This document shows, piece after piece, positions 7,308 to 17,151 of a stretch of 22,556 nt of DNA. The DNA is taken from the NCBI RefSeq assembly GCF_046546335.1, contig NZ_JBKGYA010000017.1; one strand, written 5' to 3'. Below the pieces are notes generated by a model that ran no database searches, was not told the DNA's origin, and saw only the letters and a program-made list of their open reading frames with translations. A program made the translations under genes and the position numbers. Each line of letters opens with the position of its first letter. Positions within the stretch are counted from its first letter, which is position 1. This DNA comes from Thiohalospira sp046546335. GTDB lineage: Bacteria; Pseudomonadota; Gammaproteobacteria; Thiohalospirales; Thiohalospiraceae.

Positions 7308-7991
7308 CTAACCCTCGTCCAGGCCGTGGCGAACCACCATGCCACGGACCCCGCCATCCTGGCGCAGTTCCTCCTGCAACGCCTTCGCCGCATCACGATC
7401 CGGCGCCGGCCCCACGCGGACACGATAGACCTCTTCCTCATCGCTGTGATAACCCTCCACGTAGGCGGAAAAGTCCTGGTCCCGCAGGCGATCGCGCAGG
7501 TTCATGGCGTTGCCACGGTCGCGGAAACTCCCCACCTGAATCGCCCAGGCACGCATGCCCTCTTCACCGCCCTCGACCGACTCTTCCTCTTCGCCGTCAT
7601 CGGCAGAGGTCTCCGGTTCGCGGCCCGGCTCACCCTCCTCGGGGATCTCCGGGCCAAGCTCACCGGCCGCCACCTCCTCCTTGCCATCCTCCTCGGCCGG
7701 GGAGTCGACGACCTTCGGCCCCAGCCGCGGCGGCGGCAGCTCCTCCCCCTCGGCCGTGTGCTCGTCGACGATGGCCGGGGTCTGCGGCGTCTCGGGGCGC
7801 GGCGGCGGCTCCTCGTCGAGGTCGATAACCTCCCGGCGGCTGCGATCCGCCGGCCGCTCCGGGATGTTGTCCTCCATGACCAGTTGGTCCAGCGGATCGG
7901 GGCCCGAGAGGAGCATGGGCACGAAGATCACGGCCAGGGCCACCAGGACGGCCGCCCCCACCAGGCGCTGTTTCAGACGGTCGGGTTCCAT
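7308..7991 (-). CDS. dedD: SPOR-domain protein (DedD-like)
   Basis: This 227-residue bitopic inner-membrane protein has one membrane segment (9-28), a long acidic and proline-rich periplasmic linker (about 31-145) and a C-terminal SPOR domain (146-222, opening RAWAIQVGSFRDRGNAMNLR). SPOR domains bind glycan strands lacking stem peptides at the division septum, and DedD is a non-essential cell-division factor in E. coli. Position between folC and cvpA is the conserved dedD location. The ATG at 7991 has GGAGG about 5 bases upstream. The linker is unusually rich in Glu and Asp, in keeping with FimV in this window. A hairpin follows its stop, so it probably ends the trp-accD-folC unit. Confidence 0.92.
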   Translation of the reverse strand: MEPDRLKQRLVGAAVLVALAVIFVPMLLSGPDPLDQLVMEDNIPERPADRSRREVIDLDEEPPPRPETPQTPAIVDEHTAEGEELPPPRLGPKVVDSPAEEDGKEEVAAGELGPEIPEEGEPGREPETSADDGEEEESVEGGEEGMRAWAIQVGSFRDRGNAMNLRDRLRDQDFSAYVEGYHSDEEEVYRVRVGPAPDRDAAKALQEELRQDGGVRGMVVRHGLDEG

Positions 7992-8059
7992 GACGCCTCC
8001 GCGGAATGGCTACCGGTGGCGGGCTCCCCCCGCCGCATCCAATGTAGCACGGCGGCCCC

Positions 8060-9323
8060 TCAGGCCTCCGCCGGGGCGACGGCGGCCACCGTCTGGAAGG
8101 AGCCGAAGACCAGGATACGGTCGCCGGTCCCCGCCGCCTGCCGGGCCGCCGCCAGGGCCGCGGCGGGATCGGGATAGACGCCGGCCACCGCGCCCCCGGC
8201 ATCGACGACGGCGGCGGCCATGGATTCCCCGTCGCGACCCCGTTCCCCGCCGAGGGCCGCCGGATACCAGGCATCCACCTGCTGGCTCAGGGGGTTCAGG
8301 GCGGCCGCGGCATCCTTGTCGGCCAGCATGGCGACCACGGCGTGGGTCCGCCCGATGCAGGGGTGGCGGGCCAGGTTGCGCGCCAGCGCGGCGGTGGCCT
8401 GGCCGTTGTGGGCGACATCCAGGATCAGGGGGACCTCGCCGGGGATGACCTGGAAGCGGGCGGGCAGCCGCACCTCCTCCAGGCCGCGGCGGATCGCCTG
8501 TTGCCCCAGGGGCAGCCGCGCTGTGAGAACCTCGATGACCGCCAGGGCGGTGGCAGCGTTGTCCAGCTGCCCCTCGCCGCGCAGCGCCGGCGGCGGCAGG
8601 CCGCGCCGCACCCGGCCGCCACGCCCGATCCAGTGCCAGCCGCCGGGGGCGGCCTCGACGTCGAAGTCCAGGCCGCGCTGCCAGAGGAGCGCCCCGCGGG
8701 CATTGGCCTCGATGCTCTCCGGCGGCTCCGGGTCGCCCACCACCAGCGGCCGGCCGGGGCGGGCAATGCCCACCTTCTCGAAGCCGATGGCCTCGCGGGT
8801 GTCGCCCAGCCAGGCCTGATGGTCCAGGTCGACGGTGGTGATCACCGAGACGTCCGGCTCGGTGACATTGACGGCATCCAGCCGGCCACCGAGCCCCACC
8901 TCCAGCAAGACCACATCCGGCCCGGCATCCCCGAACAGGAGCAGCGCCGCCAGGGTCGTGAACTCGAAATAGGTCAGCGTAATCTCGCCCCGTGCCCGGT
9001 CCACCCGCTCGAAGGCCTCCAGCAGGGCCTCGTCGGTGACCTCGGCGCCGTCCAGGCGGATGCGCTCGTTGAAGCGGTGGATATGGGGGGAGCTGAAGGC
9101 GCCGGTGGTGTAGCCGCCGGCCCGGTAGCACGACTCCAGCAGGGCCACGGTGGAGCCCTTGCCGTTGGTGCCGGCGACGCTGATCACCACCGAGGGCAGC
9201 CGGGTCACCCCCAGCTCGGCGGCGACCACCACGATCCGCTCCACCCCCAGGTCCCAGCTGCGCGGGTGGAGCCCCTCCAGCCACTGCAGCCAGTTGGCGA
9301 CGGCGCGGGAGGCCCCCTCCCCC

Positions 9324-9334
<11 letters not shown>
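8060..9334 (-). CDS. folC: folylpolyglutamate synthase / dihydrofolate synthase
   Basis: This 424-residue Mur-ligase-type ATP enzyme adds glutamate to dihydropteroate or to folates, giving dihydrofolate and polyglutamates. The P-loop GTNGKGS (55-61), FSSPHI (80-85), VGLGGRLDAVN (146-156) and the DLDHQ segment (169-173) are present, and LDVAHN marks the start of the C-terminal lobe. The ATG at 9334 overlaps the accD end by 11 bp. The ribosome site there is poor, so coupling to accD translation is likely, and the N-terminus is the least certain part. The accD-folC-dedD order is conserved in gammaproteobacteria. Whether both activities are present cannot be told from sequence alone. Confidence 0.95.
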
Positions 9335-10189
<855 letters not shown>

Positions 10190-10193
<4 letters not shown>

Positions 10194-11047
10194 GTCGAGG
10201 CCTCCTGATGGGTATCCGGTGCGGCTCGATCCGCCAGGCCGTCCAGGGCGGACCGCATGGCAGCGATCTCGCCGGCCACGGCGGCGGGGATGGCGGCCGG
10301 GTCGTCGGCCAGTGCCTCCATGCGCGCCACCAGGGCGCTGCCGACGACCACGGCGTCGGCCAGCTGCCCCACGGCGGCGGCGGTCTCCGCATCCTTGATC
10401 CCGAAACCGACCCCTACCGGCAGCGCGGTAGCCGCCCGGACCGACGCCACGCGCTCGCCCAGGCCGCCGAGTTCGGGACCCGCGCCACCGGTAACGCCCT
10501 TGATGGCCACGTAGTAGATGAAGCCGCGCCCCTGGCGGCAGACGGTCTCCATCCGCGCCGGGGTGGTGGTGGGCGAGACCAGGAAGATGGGCGCCAGGCC
10601 GGCCGCGTGGAAGGCCGGCAGCGCCTCGTCCTCCGCCTCCTCCGGCGGCAGGTCGACGGTGAGCACCCCGTCCACCCCGGCCGCGGCGGCCGCCTCGGCG
10701 AAGGCCGCGTAGCCCATGGCCTCCACCGGGTTGAGATAGCCCATGAGGACCACCGGGGTCTCGGTATCCCGCCGGCGGAACTCCGCCACCATCTCCAGCA
10801 CCCGGCCCAGGCCGGTCCCGCCGGCCTGGGCGCGCTCGTGGGCGCGCTGGATCACCGGGCCGTCGGCCATGGGATCGGAGAAGGGGATGCCCACCTCCAG
10901 CAGGTCGGCGCCGGCGGCCACCAGCTCGTGCATCAGCGGCACGGTGGTCGCCGGGGTCGGATCGCCGGCGGTGATGTAGGGGATCAGTGCGCGGCGACCG
11001 GCGGCGGCCCGGTCGGCGAATCGCTGTTCGATGCGCTCGGCGGTCAT
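10190..11047 (-). CDS. trpA: tryptophan synthase alpha chain
   Basis: This 285-residue TIM-barrel subunit cleaves indole-3-glycerol phosphate to indole and glyceraldehyde 3-phosphate and passes indole to TrpB. The catalytic residues Glu51 (LLEVGIPFSDP) and Asp62 (MADGPV) are present, as is the phosphate-binding GVTGGAG region. It is slightly longer than E. coli TrpA (268), with an extended C-terminal tail of uncertain value. ATG at 11047 overlaps the trpB stop as ATGA. Its own stop overlaps the accD start in the same way, so trpB, trpA and accD form a coupled run. Confidence 0.97.
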
Positions 11048-12267
11048 AGGTCGTAGCCCTCCAGCCGTGCCACGGTGGCGATGTCCTTGTCCCCGCGGCC
11101 GGAGAGATTGACCACCATCACCCCCTCGGGGCCGAGCTCGGGGGCGAGCTTCCGGGCCCAGGCCAGGGCGTGGCTCGACTCCAGGGCCGGGATGATCCCC
11201 TCGGTCCGGGAGAGTTCGTGGAAGGCGGCCAGCGCCTCCTCATCGGTCACGGTGGCGTACTTCACCCGGCCGATATCCTTGAGCCAGGCGTGCTCGGGGC
11301 CGACCCCGGGATAGTCCAGGCCGGCGGAGATGGAGTGGGTATCCATGATCCAGCCGTTCTCGTCCTCCATGAGGTAGGTCCGGTTGCCGTGGAGGACCCC
11401 CGGCCGGCCGGCGGTGAGCGGCGCCGAATGGCGGCCGGTCTCCATGCCCTCGCCGCCGGCCTCGACCCCGTACATGGCGACCTCCGACTCCGACAGGAAG
11501 GGGTGGAACAGGCCGATGGCGTTGGAGCCGCCGCCGACGCAGGCCACCAGGGCATCCGGCATGCGCCCCTCCGCCTCGCGGATCTGCTCGTGGGCCTCGC
11601 AGCCGATGATGGCCTGGAAGTGGCGCACCATGGCCGGATAGGGGTGGGGCCCGGCGACGGTGCCAATGATGTAGAAGGTATCGTCCACCCGGGTCACCCA
11701 GTCGCGCATGGCCTCGTTGAGGGCGTCCTTGAGGGTGCGCGAGCCCGACTCCACCGGCACCACCTCGGCGCCGAGCAGCCGCATGCGATAGACGTTGGCC
11801 ATCTGGCGCTGGACGTCGTCGGCCCCCATGTAGACCACGCACTCCAGCCCCAGGCGGGCGGCGACGGTGGCGGTGGCGACCCCGTGCTGCCCGGCGCCGG
11901 TCTCGGCGATGATCCGGGTCTTGCCCAGGCGTTTGGCCAGCAGCGCCTGGCCCACGGTGTTGTTGATCTTGTGCGCGCCGGTATGGGCCAGGTCCTCGCG
12001 CTTGAGGTAGATCCGCGCCCCGCCGGCGGCCCGGGTCAGGTTCCGGGCCAGGTAGAGCGGCGTGGGCCGACCCACGTAGTCGCGCAGGTCGCGCTGGAGC
12101 TCCTGCCAGAAGGCCTCGTCCTCGCGCATCTCGTCCCAGGCCCGGCGCAGCTCGTCCAGCGGCTCCATGAGCGTCTCGGAGACGAAGCAGCCGCCGTAGC
12201 GGCCGAAGTGGCCCCGCTCGTCGGGGAAGGCGGCCCAGTCCACCGCCGGATCAGTCGGTTGTGCCAC
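11044..12267 (-). CDS. trpB: tryptophan synthase beta chain
   Basis: This 407-residue PLP enzyme joins indole and serine to give tryptophan as the beta subunit of the alpha2-beta2 complex. The PLP lysine is Lys100 (HTGAHKINN), the general-base Glu is Glu122 (AETGAGQHG), and the phosphate-binding GGGSN is at 245-249. All are typical of TrpB1. The frame is open further upstream (to 12345), but the GTG at 12267 is chosen because AGTGAGG lies 6 bases before it and the resulting length matches the family (E. coli 397). This start lies 17 bp inside the end of trpF. Residues upstream of it look like shadow coding of trpF. Confidence 0.96.
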   Translation of the reverse strand: MAQPTDPAVDWAAFPDERGHFGRYGGCFVSETLMEPLDELRRAWDEMREDEAFWQELQRDLRDYVGRPTPLYLARNLTRAAGGARIYLKREDLAHTGAHKINNTVGQALLAKRLGKTRIIAETGAGQHGVATATVAARLGLECVVYMGADDVQRQMANVYRMRLLGAEVVPVESGSRTLKDALNEAMRDWVTRVDDTFYIIGTVAGPHPYPAMVRHFQAIIGCEAHEQIREAEGRMPDALVACVGGGSNAIGLFHPFLSESEVAMYGVEAGGEGMETGRHSAPLTAGRPGVLHGNRTYLMEDENGWIMDTHSISAGLDYPGVGPEHAWLKDIGRVKYATVTDEEALAAFHELSRTEGIIPALESSHALAWARKLAPELGPEGVMVVNLSGRGDKDIATVARLEGYDL

Positions 12268-12877
12268 GTTGAACCTCACTGATGAAGGCCTGCATGCGGG
12301 CCGGGTCCTTCCGGCCGGGGAGCAATTCCACGCCGGAGCTGACATCCACCGCCCAGGGGGCTACCCGTGCCACCGCCGCCGCCACGTTGTCCGGGGCCAG
12401 CCCGCCGGCGAGGATCAGCGGTCGCGGCCGCTGGCTCGGGACCCGGTCCCAGTCGAAGGCCTCGCCGGTACCGCCGGCGCGGTCGGGCCGCCAGGCGTCC
12501 AGGAGGAAGCCGCTGGCGGCGGGGTGGGCGGCCATCTCGGCCGCCGGATCGGTATCGGCGCGCATGCGCACCGCCTTGATGTAGGGCCGACCGAAGGCCG
12601 TGCACAGGGCCGCCGGCTCGTCCCCGTGGAACTGGAGCCGATCCAGCGGCACCTGCGCCATCACCGCCTCCACCGCGGCCGGCTCCGGGTCGACGAACAG
12701 CCCCACCACCGTCACGAAGGGCGGCAGGGCGGCGACGATGGCCGCCGCCGACGCCGGCTCCACCGCCCGCGGGCTGGGTTCGTGGAAGACCAGGCCGATG
12801 GCATCGGCCCCGGCGGCCACTGCGGCGGCGGCGTCATCGGCGGTGGTCAGGCCGCAGATCTTGGTGCGTACGCGCAT
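12251..12877 (-). CDS. trpF: phosphoribosylanthranilate isomerase
   Basis: This 208-residue TIM-barrel enzyme isomerises phosphoribosylanthranilate to CdRP in the tryptophan pathway. The catalytic Cys8 in KICGLT and Asp127 in FLLDAW are both present, with LQFHGDE (81-87) and LAGGLAPDNV in the expected places. It begins 12 bp after the truA stop, with no evident ribosome site, so coupling to truA is likely. Its end overlaps trpB by 17 bp. Other trp genes (trpE, trpG, trpD, trpC) are not in the window. The truA-trpF adjacency is conserved in pseudomonads and relatives. Confidence 0.97.
   Translation of the reverse strand: MRVRTKICGLTTADDAAAAVAAGADAIGLVFHEPSPRAVEPASAAAIVAALPPFVTVVGLFVDPEPAAVEAVMAQVPLDRLQFHGDEPAALCTAFGRPYIKAVRMRADTDPAAEMAAHPAASGFLLDAWRPDRAGGTGEAFDWDRVPSQRPRPLILAGGLAPDNVAAAVARVAPWAVDVSSGVELLPGRKDPARMQAFISEVQRGTTD
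12274..12280 (-). promoter_or_regulatory. trpB ribosome binding site
   Basis: Minus-strand AGTGAGG within the end of trpF, 6 bases before the GTG at 12267. It decides this start over longer in-frame options. Confidence 0.6.
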
Positions 12878-12889
12878 GATCGAGCAAGG

Positions 12890-13672
12890 TTACCAGAGGC
12901 CGGGATCCCCGGAAAGCGCCGGCAGACCGAAGGCCTCGGGGTAGCGGACGGCCGTGAGATAGAGGCCACCGGGGCGCGCGGTCATGCCGGCCACCCGACG
13001 GTCCCGCGCCTCCAGGACGCGGCGCGGCCAGTCCTCGTCGGCCTCCCCCGCCCCTACGGCCATCAGGGTCCCCGCCAGGGTCCGGACCATGTGGTGGAGG
13101 AAGGCGTTGGCCTCCACGTCGATGTGGATGAGGCTCCCGCGCCGCTCGACGGTGAGTTCGTGGATGGTGCGCACGGGGCTCTTCGCCTGGCAGGCCACCG
13201 CGCGATAGGAGGTGAAGTCGTGGGTCCCCACCAGGGGATCGGCCGCCCGCGCCATGGCCTCGGCGTCCAGGGGGCGGCGGTCCCAGACCGCCCGGCGATG
13301 GAGGATGGCCGGGCGGACCTCGCGATTGGTGATGATGTAGCGATACCGCCGGGCCACGGCGGAGAAGCGGGCGTTGAAGGACTCACTCACCGGGTGCGCC
13401 CAGAGCAGCGCGATGGAGGGCGGCAGGTTGGCATTGCCGCCGAAGACCCAGGACCGCGGCTCGCGATCGGCGTTGCTGTCGAAGTGGATGACCTGGCCGG
13501 TGGCGTGGACGCCGGTATCCGTGCGCCCGGCGCACTGCACCGCTACCCGGTGGTCGGCCACCCTGGACAGCGCCGCCTCAACCGCCGCCTGCACCGAGGG
13601 CTGGCCGTCCTGGATCTGCCAGCCGCAGTAGGGTGAGCCGTCGTATTCCACTGCCGCTGCCCAGCGCGCCAT
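12890..13672 (-). CDS. truA: tRNA pseudouridine(38-40) synthase
   Basis: This 260-residue enzyme converts U38, U39 and U40 in the anticodon arm of many tRNAs to pseudouridine. The nucleophilic Asp52 lies in the family motif CAGRTDTGVHA (47-57). The N-terminal VEYDGSPYCGWQ and C-terminal FLHHMVR segments are typical. Length is close to E. coli TruA (270). The ATG at 13672 has AGGGAG about 6 bases upstream. It stands 63 bp after the EcfT-like gene and 12 bp before trpF. Confidence 0.96.
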   Translation of the reverse strand: MARWAAAVEYDGSPYCGWQIQDGQPSVQAAVEAALSRVADHRVAVQCAGRTDTGVHATGQVIHFDSNADREPRSWVFGGNANLPPSIALLWAHPVSESFNARFSAVARRYRYIITNREVRPAILHRRAVWDRRPLDAEAMARAADPLVGTHDFTSYRAVACQAKSPVRTIHELTVERRGSLIHIDVEANAFLHHMVRTLAGTLMAVGAGEADEDWPRRVLEARDRRVAGMTARPGGLYLTAVRYPEAFGLPALSGDPGLW

Positions 13673-13735
13673 GCTCCGCTCCCTTCGGGTTCGAGCCGGC
13701 GATCCTCGACCAGGGCGGGCGGGGACGCAACCGCC

Positions 13736-14404
13736 TCAGGGGATTGCGCCCATCGCGGCCATCAGCACGACGAGGGCGCCCAGCGGCCACAGCCACTGCC
13801 GCAGGGGCGGCCAGCCCGTGGCCGGCAGCGTCCAGGGGATCGCCGGCCCGCTCTCGGCCCACGCCAGGGTCTCGCGCAGATGGGCGATGGCCAGCTCCGC
13901 CGCCCGGGCGACCCGGCCGGTGGCGGTGACCGTGGGGAGGGGGCGCCGGCGCAGGGCCGTTGCCCACTCCATGACCAGGACCAGGCGCAGGGCGAGGCGA
14001 TCGCGATCCAGCCCCAGCGGCTGCAGGGGCGTGGCGAGCCAGGCGATGGCGGCCACCAGGGAGGGGGTCGCGGTGGTCTGCATGAGCAGGCCGGCCCCCA
14101 CGGCGACGGTGGCCAGGCCGGAGAGCCGGACGGCCGCCTCGGTCAGGCCCTCCACGGTGGGGGACCAGCCGGCCAGCGCCGGCCACACCAGGTGGCCGGG
14201 GGAGCCCCAGGCGTAGAAGACGGCGAGGGCCAGGGCGACCCATTTGAGCCGCCATAGCGGACGCAGGACTGGCCGCGGCGCCGGCCTGGCCACCCCCAGG
14301 GCGACGAGCAGACCGGCCGCCGTGACGCCGGTTGCCACAGGGGTCCCGCTGGCCGCCCCCGCGGCGAGGACCAGGAAGGTGAGGATGCGGATGGCCGGCT
14401 CCAA
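13736..14404 (-). CDS. EcfT/CbiQ-like membrane protein (orphan)
   Basis: This 222-residue protein has hydrophobic segments near 5-20, 22-39, 52-67, 94-108 and 206-221. The central part (about 80-152), with SPTVEGLTEAAVRLSGLA, then LLMQTTATPSL, then TPLQPLGLDRDRLALRL, follows the pattern of EcfT/CbiQ transmembrane subunits of energy-coupling-factor transporters. Those subunits normally pair with two ATPases and a substrate-binding S component, none of which is in the window. The Ala-Arg-Gly coupling motifs of EcfT are not clear; only ATGRVARAA (161-169) is in the area. The only usable start is a TTG at 14404, 4 bases after the fimV stop and without a spaced ribosome site, so translation probably depends on fimV. 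Upstream in-frame sequence is fimV shadow. Family assignment is by pattern, and the substrate is unknown. Confidence 0.72.
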   Translation of the reverse strand: MEPAIRILTFLVLAAGAASGTPVATGVTAAGLLVALGVARPAPRPVLRPLWRLKWVALALAVFYAWGSPGHLVWPALAGWSPTVEGLTEAAVRLSGLATVAVGAGLLMQTTATPSLVAAIAWLATPLQPLGLDRDRLALRLVLVMEWATALRRRPLPTVTATGRVARAAELAIAHLRETLAWAESGPAIPWTLPATGWPPLRQWLWPLGALVVLMAAMGAIP

Positions 14405-14408
14405 GGCC

Positions 14409-17111
14409 TCAGCCCTGGCTCTGGTCGAGGAGCGACCGCGCCTCCTGCTGCTGCTCCTCGTTCCCCTCCTCGACCACCTCCTCGAGGATGCCGCGGGCGC
14501 CCTCGGCATCCCCCATGTCGATGTAGGCGCGGGCGAGGTCCAGCTTGGTCCCCACCTCGTCGACGTCGTTGAGCAGGTCGGCGACGTCGTCCTCGAACTC
14601 GTCCCAGGCGGCGCTCTCGTCCGCCTCCAGGGGGTGGAGTCCCTCGGGCGTCTCCGGCTCCTCGGCGGCCCAGGCATCCGCCGCCCCGGTCTCCGGCGTC
14701 CCCTCGGACCCGGCGGTCGCCTCGGGTTCCGGCTCGGATTCAAGCTCGGAGTCAGGCTCCGGTTCAGGTTCAGGCTCGGGGCCGGAGGCCGGCTCCACCT
14801 CCGGGGCCGATTCGGCCGCCTCGTCGGCCATCAGGTCGTCGTAGGCGGACTGCAGCTCGGCCGCATCCATGGGGGTGCCGGACTCCTCATTCCGCTCCCT
14901 CGGGGCGCTCTCCGGCTCCTCCAGATCGATGACCGGGGGCTCCTCCTCCTCGCCCCCTCTTTCGGCCGCTTCGCCCTCCTCGATGGCGGTCTTCTCCGGC
15001 GCTCCGGATTCGGCCTCGGCGTGGGCAAAGGCCGCCTCCGGCGACCCCTCCACCCAGTCCTCGGCCAGGTCCAGATCGACCACCGGGATATCGTCGGCGG
15101 CGACGGTCTCCGCCGATTCAGCCGGGGCGCCGGCAGGGGCCGGCTCCTCGGGGGCGACCCTCTCCTGCGCCTCCAGATCGATGGGGGTGTCCTCCGCGGC
15201 CGGCTCGCCGGGGCCCGACTCGCCGGCTGCCTCCTCCCCGGAGGCGGGCCCCGGCGCGGGTTCCGCGGTGCCCAGGGCCTCGTCCCACTCGGCGCGATGG
15301 TCCTCTTCGCCCATGAGTTCGGCGAACTCGTCCTCCAGGCTGGCGTCGATCCGCTCCTCGTCCTCCTCCGACGGGGTCGCCTCGGGCTCCTCGGGGGCCT
15401 GCGGTTCGGGGCCCGGCTCCGCGGCCCCTTCCGGGGCCGCCGGGCCGCCATCCGATTCGCCCTCCGACGGCCGGGCGAACAGGGGATCGTCCGGGGCCAT
15501 GGTGGCCCCCAGGGCGGCGACCCGGGCCCACTCCATGGGCGCGCTCTCTCCCAGGTCCTGGCGCATGGAGCGCGCCTCGCGGAGGAAGGCCTCGCGGTTG
15601 CCGTGGGCGTGGTGGATCTCGGCCAGCCGCCGACGGTATTCGGCGTGGCGGGGGTGGTGGGCGATGGCCTTCTCCAGGACCTCCACCGCCTCGGCGTAGC
15701 GGCCCATGGAGAAGTAGATGTCCGCCTCGGTGACGGGGTCCTCGGAGCGCGGGGCATGCTCCTCGGCCGCGGCCTGTTCCCCTTCGGCCCGGACCCGCCG
15801 GCGCCGCGGCTCCGGCTGTGCATCCCGGCCGGCCCCGGCGTGGCGCCGGGCGGCCACCCAGACCAGGGCCAGGAGGAGGATGAGGAGACCGCCGGCCACG
15901 CCGACCCACTGGGGGTGGCGGTTAAGCAGGTCCAGGAAGAGGGCGAACTCGTCGGATGTCGCCGGCTCTTCCTCGGCGCCCTCCTGGAGGGCCGCCAGTT
16001 CGGAGCTGTCGAACTCCAGCAGCCGCTCCATGGACTGCAGCTGCTCCTCCATGGCCGCCAGCCGCTCCCGCAGCGCCTCGTTGCCCTCGCGGCGGGAGTC
16101 GGCCTCGGCCAGCGCCTCGTCCAGCTCGTCGGACAGCTCCTCCACCCGGGAATCTTCGGCGTCCTCCGCCTCCCCGCCGCTGCCGGGGGCCTCGCCGGCG
16201 GCCATCGCCTCGGGTCCCTCCAGGCTCAGGCCGGAGGGGGCGTCCTGCCCCTCGGCGTTACCGGCCCCCTCCGCGTCGGCCGTCTCGTCGCCGGCCTCCT
16301 CGTCATCCGCATCGCCACCGGCGGCGCCGGCCTCCCGCGACGGACGCTCGGTCGCCTCCCCGGCCCGTTGCTGCCGGAAGTCCTGCCAGGCGCGGTACTG
16401 CCGCCAGAATTCGCTCTCCGCCTCTTCGGCACCGACCCGACCGAGGGAGTCGGTATCGTCGATACGCAGGACATACCCGGCCATGAGGCGGTTGACGTTG
16501 TCCCCCTGGAAGGCCTCGGGATTGTCGCGCAGCAGCGCCATGGCGACCTGCTCGGTGGTCACGTCCCCGCCGGCGCGCTGACGCAGCTCCTCGGCGATAT
16601 CCCAGAGGCGATCGCCCTCCTCGACCCGGCCGTACTCCAGGTCGGTCTCCTGCTCGGGCCGGGAAGCCGCGGTATCGGCCTCGGCCGCCGGCGCATCCAC
16701 CGAGGCCGACTCCTCGTCCGTGGTATCAGGGGGGTCCAGGAGGACCGTATACTCCCGGACCTCACGACCGGCCGGCCACTCCAGTTCGACGAGGAGATCC
16801 AGAAAGGCGCGTTCGACCGGGCGAGAAGTCGTCACCCGGAGATAGGCCCTCCCCTCCTCCCAGACCGGCTCGAAGTCCAGTGCCCCGGCGGTGGGCGTAC
16901 GCTCCATGCCGGCGTCGCGGAAGTCCGCCTCCGGGGCAAGGCGGGCCCGGATCCGGTCGAGCTCGTCGCGCTCGACGTCGGTAAGCTCGATCCGGCCCTC
17001 GAAGGGTTCGTCGATGTAGGAGTCGACCTCGATCTCGCCGAGGCCGACCCCCGCGGCGGCCAGCGGCGTCAGTAAACCCGCCAGCGCCAGGATTGCCGCG
17101 CTTACCCTCAC
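14409..17111 (-). CDS. fimV: FimV/HubP-type peptidoglycan-binding polar hub protein
   Basis: This 900-residue inner-membrane protein belongs to the FimV family, which organises cell poles and supports type IV pili and twitching in Pseudomonas. A signal-like segment (1-20) precedes GLGEIEVDSYIDEPFEGRIEL, the FimV N-terminal signature. A LysM-like region is at about 160-218, a coiled coil at about 320-367, a membrane segment at 402-421 and a TPR-like stretch at about 460-515. A very acidic linker (about 520-845) leads to the FimV C-terminal domain (about 848-897, KLDLARAYIDMGDAEGARGIL). The start is GTG at 17111 with a perfect AAGGAGG 4 bases upstream. It lies between usg and truA, the conserved fimV locus. 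The linker has an EP-rich tract encoded by short DNA repeats. No pilus genes are present in the window. Confidence 0.93.
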   Translation of the reverse strand: MRVSAAILALAGLLTPLAAAGVGLGEIEVDSYIDEPFEGRIELTDVERDELDRIRARLAPEADFRDAGMERTPTAGALDFEPVWEEGRAYLRVTTSRPVERAFLDLLVELEWPAGREVREYTVLLDPPDTTDEESASVDAPAAEADTAASRPEQETDLEYGRVEEGDRLWDIAEELRQRAGGDVTTEQVAMALLRDNPEAFQGDNVNRLMAGYVLRIDDTDSLGRVGAEEAESEFWRQYRAWQDFRQQRAGEATERPSREAGAAGGDADDEEAGDETADAEGAGNAEGQDAPSGLSLEGPEAMAAGEAPGSGGEAEDAEDSRVEELSDELDEALAEADSRREGNEALRERLAAMEEQLQSMERLLEFDSSELAALQEGAEEEPATSDEFALFLDLLNRHPQWVGVAGGLLILLLALVWVAARRHAGAGRDAQPEPRRRRVRAEGEQAAAEEHAPRSEDPVTEADIYFSMGRYAEAVEVLEKAIAHHPRHAEYRRRLAEIHHAHGNREAFLREARSMRQDLGESAPMEWARVAALGATMAPDDPLFARPSEGESDGGPAAPEGAAEPGPEPQAPEEPEATPSEEDEERIDASLEDEFAELMGEEDHRAEWDEALGTAEPAPGPASGEEAAGESGPGEPAAEDTPIDLEAQERVAPEEPAPAGAPAESAETVAADDIPVVDLDLAEDWVEGSPEAAFAHAEAESGAPEKTAIEEGEAAERGGEEEEPPVIDLEEPESAPRERNEESGTPMDAAELQSAYDDLMADEAAESAPEVEPASGPEPEPEPEPDSELESEPEPEATAGSEGTPETGAADAWAAEEPETPEGLHPLEADESAAWDEFEDDVADLLNDVDEVGTKLDLARAYIDMGDAEGARGILEEVVEEGNEEQQQEARSLLDQSQG
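14722..14780. repeat. degenerate hexamer repeats in fimV
   Basis: Near-copies of GGTTCA / GGCTCG / GGCTCC in tandem encode the Glu-Pro-rich tract (EPEPEPEP and ESEPEPE) of the FimV acidic linker. The tract could vary in length by slippage in six-base steps, which would not break the frame. Confidence 0.6.
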
Positions 17112-17115
17112 GTTG

Positions 17116-17122
17116 CCTCCTT
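17116..17122 (-). promoter_or_regulatory. fimV ribosome binding site
   Basis: Minus-strand AAGGAGG, a full match to the Shine-Dalgarno consensus, 4 bases before the GTG at 17111. It fixes the start. Confidence 0.75.
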
Positions 17123-17151
17123 TCCCCGTCGGTCGATGCGCTTCCCGTTCA

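Noticed and set aside
12268..12345. Longer trpB start at 12345
   Set aside because: The extra 26 residues are a shadow of trpF, and the GTG at 12267 has a well-spaced ribosome site and family-like length.
14244..17075. A 943-codon open frame on the plus strand opposite fimV
   Set aside because: It is a Gly/Leu/Arg-rich shadow of the fimV acidic repeats, and the minus-strand frame carries FimV signatures and a perfect ribosome site.
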